Assembly: GCA_017439555.1 (NCBI GenBank)
Contig: JAFSIZ010000089.1
Span: 1-52,713, forward strand
DNA: 52,713 bases
Reading direction: 5' to 3'
DNA from: Oscillospiraceae bacterium
GTDB lineage: Bacteria > Bacillota > Clostridia > Oscillospirales > JAAYXM01
A program made the translations under genes and the position numbers. How positions within the stretch are numbered: the stretch's first letter is position 1; the number at the start of each line of letters is the position of its first letter. Below are positions 34,950 to 43,710 of this stretch, in pieces. The notes under the pieces were generated by a model. The model had not been told where the DNA came from and did no database searches. It saw only the letters and a list, made by a program, of their open reading frames with translations.

Positions 34950-36320
34950 ATGGGTAAAATGTGGGCCGGAAGAACCTCCGGCATAACCGACAGCATTGCG
35001 GATGATTTCAATTCATCAATCCGCTTTGACTACAAAATGTTCCGTCAGGATATAACAGGAAGCATGGCACACGCTCTTATGCTGGGAGCTCAGAACATCA
35101 TCACAAAGGAAGAGGCAGACACTCTTATCGCAGGTCTTGAAGGAATACTTTCTGACCTTGAGTCCGGCGCACTCGAATTTGATATGACCGCTGAGGATAT
35201 TCATATGTTTGTTGAAGCTGTTCTCACCGAGCGTCTTGGCGACGTCGGCAAAAAGCTTCACACTGCAAGAAGCAGAAACGATCAGGTTGCAGTCGATCTC
35301 CGTATGTATCTCCGCGATGAGGTTGATGAGATATCAGAGCTTATCCGCGAGGTTATCCGCGCACTCATAAAGCAGGCAGAAAGCTATAAGGCCGCAATTA
35401 TGCCGGGATATACACATCTCCAGCGTGCGCAGCCTGTCACCTTCGGTCATCATATGATGGCATATGCAATGATGCTCCTCCGTGACCTTTCGAGAATTGC
35501 CGATTGCAGAAAGAGAATGAACATCTCCCCTATCGGATGCTGTGCTCTTGCAGGAACAACTTATAACACAGATCGCCGACTGGAGGCAAGTGAGCTTAAG
35601 TTTGACGGAATTGCAATCAACAGCCTTGACGGCGTTTCCGACCGCGATTACTGCGTTGAGCTCTGCTCTGCGCTCTCGATTCTTATGATGCATCTCTCAA
35701 GAATGAGCGAGGAGCTTATTCTCTGGACAAGCTGGGAATTCAAGTTCATTGAGCTTGACGATGCATATACCACAGGCTCGTCTATTATGCCGCAGAAGAA
35801 AAACCCCGATATGGCAGAGCTTATCCGAGGAAAGACGGGCAGAGTTTACGGCGACCTTATGGGTATTCTCACAGTGCTCAAAGGCATCCCCCTTGCATAC
35901 AACAAGGATATGCAGGAGGACAAGGAAGGCATATTTGATGCGGTGGAAACTGTGCAGATGTGTCTCCGCGTTCTTGCCCCGATGCTCGATACAATGAAAC
36001 CGATTCCCGAAAATATGAAGCGCGCAGCCCAAAAGGGATTTATAAACGCAACTGACCTTGCAGACTATCTTGTAAAGAAAGGCCTTCCGTTCAGAAGCGC
36101 ATACAAGATTTCCGGCCAGCTCGTTGCAAAGTGTATTGCCGAAGGAAAAGTTCTTGAAGAGCTCACCCTTTCTGAATACAAGGAATTCTCAGATTTATTT
36201 GAGGATGACCTCTATAACGAAATCAGCCTTGAAACCTGCGTTGAGAAGCGCATTTCGGAAGGCGGCACAAGCGTTAAATCTGTCGAGGCTCAGATTGACT
36301 ATGTAAAATCGCAGCTTTAA
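34950..36320 (+). CDS. argH: Argininosuccinate lyase
   Basis: Splits argininosuccinate into arginine and fumarate. Start ATG 34950 (MGKMWAGRTSGITDSIADDF) with AAAGGAAGG 8 nt upstream gives 456 aa, the usual length. HTARSRNDQVAVDLRMYLRD, PGYTHLQRAQPVTFGHH and the catalytic loop GSSIMPQKKNPDMAELIRGK are intact. Its neighbour argG covers the preceding step. No other arginine genes are visible. Confidence 0.97.
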   Translation: MGKMWAGRTSGITDSIADDFNSSIRFDYKMFRQDITGSMAHALMLGAQNIITKEEADTLIAGLEGILSDLESGALEFDMTAEDIHMFVEAVLTERLGDVGKKLHTARSRNDQVAVDLRMYLRDEVDEISELIREVIRALIKQAESYKAAIMPGYTHLQRAQPVTFGHHMMAYAMMLLRDLSRIADCRKRMNISPIGCCALAGTTYNTDRRLEASELKFDGIAINSLDGVSDRDYCVELCSALSILMMHLSRMSEELILWTSWEFKFIELDDAYTTGSSIMPQKKNPDMAELIRGKTGRVYGDLMGILTVLKGIPLAYNKDMQEDKEGIFDAVETVQMCLRVLAPMLDTMKPIPENMKRAAQKGFINATDLADYLVKKGLPFRSAYKISGQLVAKCIAEGKVLEELTLSEYKEFSDLFEDDLYNEISLETCVEKRISEGGTSVKSVEAQIDYVKSQL

Positions 36321-36356
36321 TAAAGAGTATGATTTTCAAAGAAAACGGTGAATGCT

Positions 36357-37676
36357 ATGAAGCTCTATGAAATCAAGACGGAATGCGGAAAATCATATAT
36401 GCAAAAATCCGCACCAATAAGCTCTGAAGCCGATGTATATGAAAACACGGCCATCTGCATTTTCCCCGATATTGAATATCAGAAAATCGAAGGCTTTGGC
36501 GGCGCATTCTCCGAAGCTGCGGCATATACCTTCAGCAGACTCAGCGATGAAAACAGAAAAAAGATAATAAGCCTGTATTTTGACGCTGAAAACGGCATCG
36601 GTTATAATTATGGGCGAGTTCATATGAACAGCTGCGACTTTTCGCTCGGAAACTATACCTGTGTTGAGGAAGGCGATGAAACCCTGGCCACATTCAACGC
36701 AGATCGTGACAGAAAATGGGTAATTCCGATGATACGCGAAGCTCAGAAGCACAGCGATATTGAGCTTCTGCTGTCGCCCTGGAGCCCACCTGCCTATATG
36801 AAAACCAACGGTGATATGAACCGCGGTGGCAAGCTCAAACCCGAATACAGAGAGCTTTGGGCCGAGTATTTCAAAAAATTCATTGAAGAATATAAAAGCG
36901 CCGGCATAGACATCAAAAGCGTTACTGTTCAGAACGAGCCTATGGCGACGCAAACCTGGGATTCCTGCGTTTATACAGCAGAGGAAGAACGCGATTTTGT
37001 TAAAGATTACCTCGGAAAGAGGATGCGTGAGCTCGGAGTAAAAATTCTTTTCTGGGATCACAACAAGGAGCGCGTGCTTGAGCGCGCATCCGTTATTCTC
37101 GATGATCCAGCGGTATCTGACGCTATCGACGGTATTGCTTTTCACTGGTATTCGGGAGATCATTTTGAGCAGCTGCGTATGTTCGCCGAAAAATATCCCG
37201 GAAAAAGACTTGTATTTTCCGAAGGTTGTTATGAATATTCTCTCGCCGCACCGGATAAGGCAAAGACCGCAGAGCGATATGCTCACGATATGATAGGAAA
37301 TTTCAACAATTACTGCAACGTATTTTGCGACTGGAATCTGCTTCTCAACACTGAGGGCGGTCCAAACCACGTCGGAAATTTCTGTGATGCTCCGATTATG
37401 GCAGACATTGAAAAGGACACGTTTTTTGTCAATGATTCATATTATTACATCGGGCATTTCAGCAAATTCGTAAAGCGCGGTGCCGTCAGAATCGGCAGCA
37501 GCATATGGAGCCGCACACTTGAAAGTGTAGCATTTAAAAACCCGGACGGCGAAATCGTTTCTGTTGTATTGAACCCGACAGATGAGGCAGTCGAATTCAA
37601 GTTCCGCATTTGCGGCAAGGCTTTCTACTGCAGTCTTGGCGCACATTCAATCGCGACTTATATATTTTCGGTCTGA
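36357..37676 (+). CDS. Glycoside hydrolase family 30 (glucosylceramidase-like)
   Basis: A retaining (beta/alpha)8 glycosidase. From ATG 36357 it is 439 aa (GTG 36348 is an alternative). EYQKIEGFGGAFSEAAAY and RVHMNSCDFSLGNYTC are GH30 N-terminal landmarks. The acid/base is E194 in TVQNEPMATQTW and the nucleophile E289 in LVFSEGCYEY; LLLSPWSPPAYMKTNG also matches. The C-terminal beta domain ends in VALGAHSIATYIF-like strands. There is no signal peptide, so it acts in the cytoplasm, probably on imported beta-glucosides or similar oligosaccharides. It follows argH closely (36 nt) but is metabolically unrelated. Confidence 0.92.
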   Translation: MKLYEIKTECGKSYMQKSAPISSEADVYENTAICIFPDIEYQKIEGFGGAFSEAAAYTFSRLSDENRKKIISLYFDAENGIGYNYGRVHMNSCDFSLGNYTCVEEGDETLATFNADRDRKWVIPMIREAQKHSDIELLLSPWSPPAYMKTNGDMNRGGKLKPEYRELWAEYFKKFIEEYKSAGIDIKSVTVQNEPMATQTWDSCVYTAEEERDFVKDYLGKRMRELGVKILFWDHNKERVLERASVILDDPAVSDAIDGIAFHWYSGDHFEQLRMFAEKYPGKRLVFSEGCYEYSLAAPDKAKTAERYAHDMIGNFNNYCNVFCDWNLLLNTEGGPNHVGNFCDAPIMADIEKDTFFVNDSYYYIGHFSKFVKRGAVRIGSSIWSRTLESVAFKNPDGEIVSVVLNPTDEAVEFKFRICGKAFYCSLGAHSIATYIFSV

Positions 37677-37689
37677 TTTTATCTGATAC

Positions 37690-37729
37690 AAAATAGACGG
37701 AACAAAGCAAAGCTTTGTTCCTTCTATTT
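37690..37729. terminator. Bidirectional terminator between GH30 and the small membrane protein
   Basis: AAAATAGA...GGAACAAAGC / GCTTTGTTCC...TCTATTTT, a long stem with a 3-nt loop and T-rich end. It overlaps the last codons of the minus-strand gene. Confidence 0.75.
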
Positions 37730-38299
37730 TATGTGAAATCTTTTTTGAAGCTCTCGGATAAATTCTCCGCGAAGGGCGATGATGCAGGCAATCAACTGCG
37801 CAACCGCCGCTCCTCCCATCGCAAGAAAAGGCCATGAAACCTCGTCTTTCCATATAAAAAGCCCGGCAATCGCCGCAATGACAGCTATTATTACAAGAAA
37901 CAGCATCGGCAGCATATTCTGCTTTTGTTTCCGACAATCCGAAAAAAACAGAACTGATGAAAGTATCAGCCCACCAAGGCAGACTATCGGAACGACAAGA
38001 AGAGCCCATCCCGAAACAAGAAAAACGTCTATGAGAATAAGCATAATGCACGCATACAGAATAGCTTTCACGCTTTGGCTCAAGCGGTTGTATTCCACAA
38101 GATCGGGCGCAAAAACAAGCGACCACACCATCGCAATGCCTGCAACAGCAATTATACTCCACGCCTTTCCCCCAACGCACACATTGACAATCGGGCAGGC
38201 TATGAGTGCCGCCAGAAATGGCCATTTGAGAATTTTAAGCAATTTGCGACGCCCGGAGCTGTGTTTTGCCGTGTCGGGGTATATAATCTTAATCTTCAT
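37724..38299 (-). CDS. Small membrane protein (DUF6320-like)
   Basis: From ATG 38299 (MKIKIIYPDTAKHSSGRRKLL) the product is 191 aa; GGAGGGGAG lies 7 nt upstream. About six hydrophobic helices (FLAALIACPIVNVCVGG, AWSIIAVAGIAMVWSLVF, AILYACIMLILIDVFLV, LLVVPIVCLGGLILSSVL, LPMLFLVIIAVIAAIAGLFI, FLAMGGAAVAQLIACIIAL) lie between a short basic N-terminus and a basic tail. Its start overlaps the end of the condensation-like gene, so it is translated with it. The family name is from memory and is tentative. Function unknown. Confidence 0.75.
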   Translation of the reverse strand: MKIKIIYPDTAKHSSGRRKLLKILKWPFLAALIACPIVNVCVGGKAWSIIAVAGIAMVWSLVFAPDLVEYNRLSQSVKAILYACIMLILIDVFLVSGWALLVVPIVCLGGLILSSVLFFSDCRKQKQNMLPMLFLVIIAVIAAIAGLFIWKDEVSWPFLAMGGAAVAQLIACIIALRGEFIRELQKRFHIK

Positions 38300-39779
38300 A
38301 TCGCTCACTCCCCTCCACTTCAACACTCAGCCCTTCAGCACAAAGAAGCTCGTATAACTTTTCTTCGAAAGATGGGTCAACCGTATTCTTTGCCACAGAC
38401 AATGTAGTTGTATTTTTAAAAGTTACCATTCCGCATCCTGCTCGGTTATTGATTGCTGTGCCGAGGATAAAATCCATACTCTCGATATGCTCTGACAGCT
38501 CTTTTGGCATTTCAACTATACCCATATTGGAAAGAGTGGTTGTAAAACTGTTATCTCCCATAAAACCATATATCAGCCTCGCAGCAGGAAGCTTTATCAC
38601 AAGAGGAACCCACACAAGCGAATTTACAAGCCGTTCGGTCGAGGTCAGCATCTTGCTCACTGATTCGTGTGCGGCCTTTTCCGTCAATTGCTCTGACACT
38701 GTTTTCACGATTGATGAAATATCTGTTATATCGCATATCGGCATACGCACTCCGCAATACATCGAAAAATTGCGCACAGTTTTCGACGGATAAAATTTCC
38801 GCATATTTATCGGTACCTGAATGCTCATATCTCCCGAAAGCTCATCTGTCGCAAACTTCCCTGCAACAAACATCAGAGCAAGCATATATGCAGTTATCGT
38901 GCAACCGTTGCGTTGCGCCGCAGCTTTAAGCTCATCTGAACGAAGCTTGAAATGCAAAACTCTGTGAGGCTTATGCCGTGTCAGCTTGCCGCCGAGCTGA
39001 ACAGCCTCTTTATCGGCAAAGCTTGTGGATGCTTTGGGTCGCTTTACATTTGCAAATTCATTCGCAACCTCAGATGTGTGCGGAGATTGGTTGATATCCC
39101 ACACACAGCTTTTATCCTCAGCCTCAATGCCGATAAGACGAAGATATTCCGCCACAAGACATTTCAGGAAAGTCATTCCGCCTGTGCCATCTGTCAGAAC
39201 ATGGAAAAACTCAACGCTGATGCGTTTTTCAAAATACATAACGCGAAAAGCCGGAGACCCGCTCTGCGAAACCGAAATAGGCTGACAAGGTGTCAGGATT
39301 TCCATCTCTGCAGCATAGCGCCGCTTTGATGCATCGAGATAATGCCAGAAAAAGCCTTTTTTCAATGTAGTTGCAAAGCTTGGAAAGCGCTTTATTGTAA
39401 AACTGAGCGCTATCTGAAGAAGCTCGGGAACCACCGCAGCTTTCAGATATGCCGACATACGGAACACGGACATTCTTCCATGCTCCATCGAAAGCGGATA
39501 TATCTTCGCCGCATCATCAAGCGGATACCAGCTTATTGCAGGTCTTGCATAAAATCCACCGAGATTTTTCAGATCAAGGCGCGAAAGCGCAGTCTGAAGA
39601 GCTATGCCTGTATTGCTGTAATACAAAATTGCATTCTGGAAATCCTTCCGCATCCGGACTCTTTCTTTTTTCGGAAGAATCACGTGAGCATCAAACTCTG
39701 AAAAGAAAGAGGACAACAGCTCAAGCTCATCGGCAGACAGCTGATCTTTATATTCTTCAAATGTGTTTTTAACTTTCAT
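38289..39779 (-). CDS. Condensation-like acyltransferase (alcohol acetyltransferase-like)
   Basis: 496 aa with the two-lobed chloramphenicol-acetyltransferase/BAHD/condensation-domain pattern. The active-site His motif is EFFHVLTDGTGGMTFLKCLVAEYLR (HxxxD-G, about residues 191-215). NMRKFYPSKTVRNFSMYCGVRMP and LSNMGIVEMPKEL near the C-terminal half are typical of the related PapA/AATase family. Such enzymes acylate lipids, peptides or alcohols using an acyl donor. No carrier-protein or NRPS genes are nearby. It overlaps the downstream membrane protein by 11 nt, which suggests a membrane-associated acylation unit. Confidence 0.78.
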   Translation of the reverse strand: MKVKNTFEEYKDQLSADELELLSSFFSEFDAHVILPKKERVRMRKDFQNAILYYSNTGIALQTALSRLDLKNLGGFYARPAISWYPLDDAAKIYPLSMEHGRMSVFRMSAYLKAAVVPELLQIALSFTIKRFPSFATTLKKGFFWHYLDASKRRYAAEMEILTPCQPISVSQSGSPAFRVMYFEKRISVEFFHVLTDGTGGMTFLKCLVAEYLRLIGIEAEDKSCVWDINQSPHTSEVANEFANVKRPKASTSFADKEAVQLGGKLTRHKPHRVLHFKLRSDELKAAAQRNGCTITAYMLALMFVAGKFATDELSGDMSIQVPINMRKFYPSKTVRNFSMYCGVRMPICDITDISSIVKTVSEQLTEKAAHESVSKMLTSTERLVNSLVWVPLVIKLPAARLIYGFMGDNSFTTTLSNMGIVEMPKELSEHIESMDFILGTAINNRAGCGMVTFKNTTTLSVAKNTVDPSFEEKLYELLCAEGLSVEVEGSERYED

Positions 39780-39808
39780 ATTCTTTTCTCAGAAGCTTTC
39801 AATTTATT

Positions 39809-40969
39809 TTAAAGTATATCATCGGGCGCATCTATTCCGAGAAGCTCGTCTGCCGCAATTTGTGCGGCACCTTGTGCGGATTGATCCGATGCTATATTCA
39901 CTTTCCTGAAATCGGGCTTTTTCATCGCAAGCTTTGAGCTATGGGCAACTGCACGGTCAAGCGCGGAATTATACAGCGCATCGATATCAAACAACTCAGA
40001 CGCATTCACGATTATCAGATCAGGCTCGAAAATCATAATGATATTTATGATTGCCGCGCTCATATATCCACACGCCTCATCCATTACCTGCTGTGCGAGC
40101 TTGTTGCCGCTCTCTGCGCGCTTCTGTATTTCCGATATTGCAGCGCCCTCTCCCGATAGCTCTTTATAGAGCCCTTCGATGTAGCTTACACTACACACAC
40201 TCTCAAGACATCCAACGTTTCCGCAAAAGCATTTATGGTCGCTGCCGGTTACTACCGTATGCCCGAATTCCCCTGCTACTGCATTGTTTATCTCGCCGCC
40301 GCAAGCATTGATTATTCCGATACCTTCAGATGACATATCCAGGAACACAATGTTGTTGTGCTTCACATCGTTCAGCGCACGTATTGTCCACAGCCCTTTT
40401 GTCTTTGTATTGTTTGAAACATATACAGGAAGGCCTATTCGCTGCTCAAAGCGCGATTTCACATCCACTCTGTCCCAACGCATCGTGCTGGAGCTCACTC
40501 TTCCGTCAGCCGAAACGTGTCCTGACACTGCAAAGCCTATCGCCTTTACATTATTATGTTTTGATATCACCTCAATGACACGTCTCTCTATTGCCGAAAG
40601 CACATTGTCAGCGCTGTCGCGCCTTGAAATTGCAACGCTTTCACTCTCAATTATACCGCCGCTGAGATCTGTCAGCGAAACAACAGCTTCGTCTGTTTCT
40701 ATATTGATTGCAATAAGCGACATGGCACTTGCATTGAACTCTATCATAACTGCTTTGCGCCCTGCGCCCTCGTTTTTTATCCGACCTGTTTCGGTTACGA
40801 GATTTGTGTCCATAAAGAAATTCACGATATTTGTTATTGACGAGAGGCTCAGCCCTGTAACCTTTGAAAGCTCGTTTCTCGAAACCGGGCTGTTTTTTCT
40901 TATATATGAGAGAACCTTTTCTCTGTTTATTCTCTGCATAAATCTGACATTTCCTACGTTGTCAAACAT
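39809..40969 (-). CDS. ROK-family transcriptional regulator
   Basis: 386 aa. N-terminal winged HTH (residues about 16-60, INREKVLSYIRKNSPVSRNELSKVTGLSLSSITNIVNFFMD) is fused to a ROK sugar-kinase-like domain. The zinc-binding HKCFCGNVGCLESVC motif and GVSSEGIGIINA-like ligand site are present (NIVFLDMSSEGIGIINACGGEINNAVAGEFGHTVV). NagC/XylR-type regulators respond to sugars. It follows the HAD gene by 19 nt with a GGAG SD. The ATP site is partly degenerate, so it is likely a regulator rather than a kinase. Confidence 0.9.
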   Translation of the reverse strand: MFDNVGNVRFMQRINREKVLSYIRKNSPVSRNELSKVTGLSLSSITNIVNFFMDTNLVTETGRIKNEGAGRKAVMIEFNASAMSLIAINIETDEAVVSLTDLSGGIIESESVAISRRDSADNVLSAIERRVIEVISKHNNVKAIGFAVSGHVSADGRVSSSTMRWDRVDVKSRFEQRIGLPVYVSNNTKTKGLWTIRALNDVKHNNIVFLDMSSEGIGIINACGGEINNAVAGEFGHTVVTGSDHKCFCGNVGCLESVCSVSYIEGLYKELSGEGAAISEIQKRAESGNKLAQQVMDEACGYMSAAIINIIMIFEPDLIIVNASELFDIDALYNSALDRAVAHSSKLAMKKPDFRKVNIASDQSAQGAAQIAADELLGIDAPDDIL

Positions 40970-40988
40970 TTTCAGTTCTCCTTTCTCG

Positions 40989-41711
40989 TTACAAAAGTTG
41001 TTCTATAAGCTCCGGAAAATCGCGATAGTCGTCTATTGTGATATACGGAAAATCTGATTTGTAGACTGACTCGTCATTTCCTCCCATACCGTAATCATCG
41101 CCTATGTAAACAATATTTTCATGTGTAAGGTTGTTTTCCTTACAATATAAATCCAACGCATAATATTTGTTATACGGCTTCGGAGCCATATCAAAAGATG
41201 AGGAGCCGCCGACAAAAACGTGATATTCCGAAAATTCTGATGCTACCTCATTATAGATTTTTCTTCTTTTTTCTCTGTCCGGGTCAAATGCGAGCTTATC
41301 TTCGGATTTTGCCTTTGTTCCGAGAATGGAAAAAGTCACACAACCGGACGGATGAAACTCAACATTATCTCCCGCAAAATCCGTAAAGCCGTATTTTTTG
41401 CGCATAAGGGTGATCTTTTTATCTATCGCTTCTCTGTCTGAAGAAACACAGAGGTCACGCACCGTTCTGATTTCTCCCGTCGCCTTATCGTATTCTCCAT
41501 ACTGCATTCCGTAGTTCCCGATTATATCTATCGGATATTTTCCCATCTGGTTAAAAATCCTCATTACCTGACCTGCGCCTACCATAAGGAGCTTGTATTT
41601 CCGTGAAAGCTTGTCCAGCGCTTCCTTATGCGCAACATCAAGCGGTTGCTTGTGCTGAGTCAGTGTTCCGTCAAGATCCATTGCAACGACTTTTATTTTC
41701 TGCATATCCAT
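40989..41711 (-). CDS. HAD-superfamily phosphatase (Cof-like, type IIB)
   Basis: From ATG 41711 (MDMQKIKVVAMDLDGTLTQHK) 240 aa; GGGGGA lies about 6 nt upstream. Motif I is VAMDLDGTL, motif IV is YIGDDYGMGGNDESVYKS, and the cap includes a phosphomannomutase-like NYGMQYGEYDKATGE. Such enzymes dephosphorylate sugar phosphates. It sits ahead of a sugar-sensing ROK gene and diverges from the NodB-like gene, which suggests a sugar-linked unit. Confidence 0.87.
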   Translation of the reverse strand: MDMQKIKVVAMDLDGTLTQHKQPLDVAHKEALDKLSRKYKLLMVGAGQVMRIFNQMGKYPIDIIGNYGMQYGEYDKATGEIRTVRDLCVSSDREAIDKKITLMRKKYGFTDFAGDNVEFHPSGCVTFSILGTKAKSEDKLAFDPDREKRRKIYNEVASEFSEYHVFVGGSSSFDMAPKPYNKYYALDLYCKENNLTHENIVYIGDDYGMGGNDESVYKSDFPYITIDDYRDFPELIEQLL

Positions 41712-41739
41712 AAAAGGTCCCCCACAAGGCTTTTTTATT

Positions 41740-41768
41740 ATTATAACTTTTTTCTTTTCATAATTCAA
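41740..41768 (-). promoter_or_regulatory. Promoter of the HAD-ROK genes
   Basis: TTGAAT (41763-41768), 17 nt, TATAAT (41740-41745). Confidence 0.62.
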
Positions 41769-41788
41769 CAAGATATCAAATATCCGTA

Positions 41789-41817
41789 TTGATTTTTCTT
41801 TTTGCAGAGTATATAAT
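41789..41817 (+). promoter_or_regulatory. Promoter of the NodB-like gene
   Basis: TTGATT (41789-41794), 17 nt, TATAAT (41812-41817). It is divergent from the HAD promoter with the -35 boxes about 20 nt apart, so one regulator could serve both. Confidence 0.65.
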
Positions 41818-41849
41818 TTAAGCAATAAAAAATTTCCGAGGTGTCTTTT

Positions 41850-43502
41850 ATGAGCAACAGAAATATTGTTATCCCTGTTAAATACAATACGTTCGGATAT
41901 GATGCATATTGCGGACTCATCCGCCCTTATCTCGATGTTTTCGGTATGCCTTATGATGAGGTTGAGCTGTCTTCACTTCCCGAAAGGCTGAATAAAGGCG
42001 CAGCACTTGTTCTCATTGCGCAGCCCGGCCTCATTCTTTCGGATGATGCTGCAAGGACAATAATGGATGCACTGGAAAACGGTATCGGTCTTGTCTGCAC
42101 TGATACATCCGCGCTCTGTAATGCTGTATTCAGCCCAATTTGTTCATCAGTCGATATGCCGAGTCCCGTCTCGGGCGGCTCTGTCACCATCACTGCCGAG
42201 CACTACGCAACAAGATATCACTCTGTCGGTGAGAAGATAGCACTCTACTCCGGCGAGACTTTCTATAAAAATGCAAACTTGAAAAACAGCACTGCGCTTG
42301 CAAATATCGGAAAGACTCCGCTTCTTGAAATTGCTGAATATAACGGTGCTAAAATCGCATTGTGGAACACCGTTTCCTGGATCAAGCCCGAAATTTTAGG
42401 CCCCTTGCACGGAATGGATGATATCTTCCGCGATACAATCGTCTGGGCAGCAAAAAAGCCTTTCGCTATGAAGGGTATGCCGCCTTTTGTCGGAATGCGC
42501 GTTGACGATGTCTGGGGCGCATGGCGCGACAAGAGCCCCGATAATCCTCTTCTCTGGATCGAGATTTCAAACAAATATGGCTTCAAGCCTTGGCTCGGAG
42601 TTTTTCAGGACAATACAAACGAAAAAACAGTTTCGCTTATCAAGAAATATGTTGATGACGGAATTGCAACAGCATTCCCTCACGCATTTGCCGGTTGCGA
42701 ATGGGTAGCATCCGACATTCCCGAGCACTGGGCATATTTTGACCACAGAAACTCGCGCCCCTGGAGCGATGAGGTTATGGCCGAAAATGCCGGGCGCATC
42801 AAAAGCTGGTATGATAAAAACGGAATTGCGATTTCAAAGGTTGCGCTTCCGCATTACTATGAGACAGGTGAGAACGCGCTTCAATATTTCATTGAATGGG
42901 GTTGTGAATACATTGGTATACATATGCCGCCCGATGCCTCATATTTCTCAGGAGCAAAGCTCAGGTGCGGCCCTTATCGCAAGTATTCTCAATTCCCTTC
43001 AGGAGCAAAGCTTCCTGTCTATTTTGCGGACTATCTCGAGTTTCCGCACAACCCGAAGCTTGACGGAAAGCTCTTTAACTGCGTGACGGAAATCCGCGAT
43101 GTTCGCGGCTATGAGCTCGCTCCGACAAATGATGTCGAAAACACTATTGAAAGCGGTATAACACAGCTTCGCCGCGCAATCCTCAGCTCGGTTCCGGCAG
43201 TCCTCTTCACTCACGAGTCCTGCTGGATTCAGCGCATCACAATCGAAAACTGGGAAAAAGAGATGGCAGCCATCGCTGAAGGCATCTCCGACCTCAATCC
43301 GATTTACGACACGATGGATAATATTTGCAGATATGTCCGCGCAAGCCATGACATTAAGATTGAAAATGCCGAGCTTGACACAAACGGAGAGCTCTCACTC
43401 TCATTCATCGGCAAAAATGATATAGAAACAAAATGTGTGGTATTTTCCGAGAAAAACGGTGAAATTACCGAAAAATGGAACACTGTTCCCAAACAACTGT
43501 AA
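41850..43502 (+). CDS. Two-domain protein with an N-terminal amidotransferase-like and a NodB-like barrel domain
   Basis: From ATG 41850 (MSNRNIVIPVKYNTFGYD), 550 aa; GAGG lies 8-10 nt upstream. Residues 1-190 resemble a flavodoxin/GATase-like Rossmann fold (LVLIAQPGLILSDDAARTIMDAL...GLVCTDTS). From about residue 215 the sequence FVGMRVDDVWGAW shows the paired Asp of NodB-type deacetylase barrels, with AFPHAFAGCEW and LFTHESCW as later His-containing strands. No signal peptide, so it is cytoplasmic. Product and substrate unknown; the divergent ROK-HAD pair points to sugar metabolism. I have not matched it to a named enzyme. Confidence 0.7.
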   Translation: MSNRNIVIPVKYNTFGYDAYCGLIRPYLDVFGMPYDEVELSSLPERLNKGAALVLIAQPGLILSDDAARTIMDALENGIGLVCTDTSALCNAVFSPICSSVDMPSPVSGGSVTITAEHYATRYHSVGEKIALYSGETFYKNANLKNSTALANIGKTPLLEIAEYNGAKIALWNTVSWIKPEILGPLHGMDDIFRDTIVWAAKKPFAMKGMPPFVGMRVDDVWGAWRDKSPDNPLLWIEISNKYGFKPWLGVFQDNTNEKTVSLIKKYVDDGIATAFPHAFAGCEWVASDIPEHWAYFDHRNSRPWSDEVMAENAGRIKSWYDKNGIAISKVALPHYYETGENALQYFIEWGCEYIGIHMPPDASYFSGAKLRCGPYRKYSQFPSGAKLPVYFADYLEFPHNPKLDGKLFNCVTEIRDVRGYELAPTNDVENTIESGITQLRRAILSSVPAVLFTHESCWIQRITIENWEKEMAAIAEGISDLNPIYDTMDNICRYVRASHDIKIENAELDTNGELSLSFIGKNDIETKCVVFSEKNGEITEKWNTVPKQL

Positions 43503-43519
43503 TAACATATCATACAGTG

Positions 43520-43556
43520 ACGCTCACAAGACCGTAAATTATGGTTTTGTGAGCGT
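43520..43556 (+). terminator. Terminator of the NodB-like gene
   Basis: ACGCTCACAAGACC / GGTTTTGTGAGCGT, 14-bp stem with one wobble and a 9-nt loop, then TTTATTTTT. Confidence 0.88.
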
Positions 43557-43631
43557 TTTATTTTTCTCTCTTATGCGCTTTGCCAAGCGTTTCTCCGACG
43601 CTGTTTTTTCCGCAAAATACTGAAATAATGC

Positions 43632-43660
43632 TTGTAAGGATGTGAAAAATATGTTATACT
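43632..43660 (+). promoter_or_regulatory. Promoter of the FemAB-alanine racemase genes
   Basis: TTGTAA (43632-43637), 17 nt, TATACT (43655-43660). A small palindrome ATTGAA..TTCAAT lies just downstream (43664-43683) and could be an operator. Confidence 0.6.
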
Positions 43661-43710
43661 AACATTGAATATTTATGTTCAATTTATTACGATATTAACC
43701 GGAGGCTCTT

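Noticed and set aside
36393..37370. 325-aa open frame antisense to the GH30 gene
   Set aside because: A shadow of a clear enzyme gene on the other strand.
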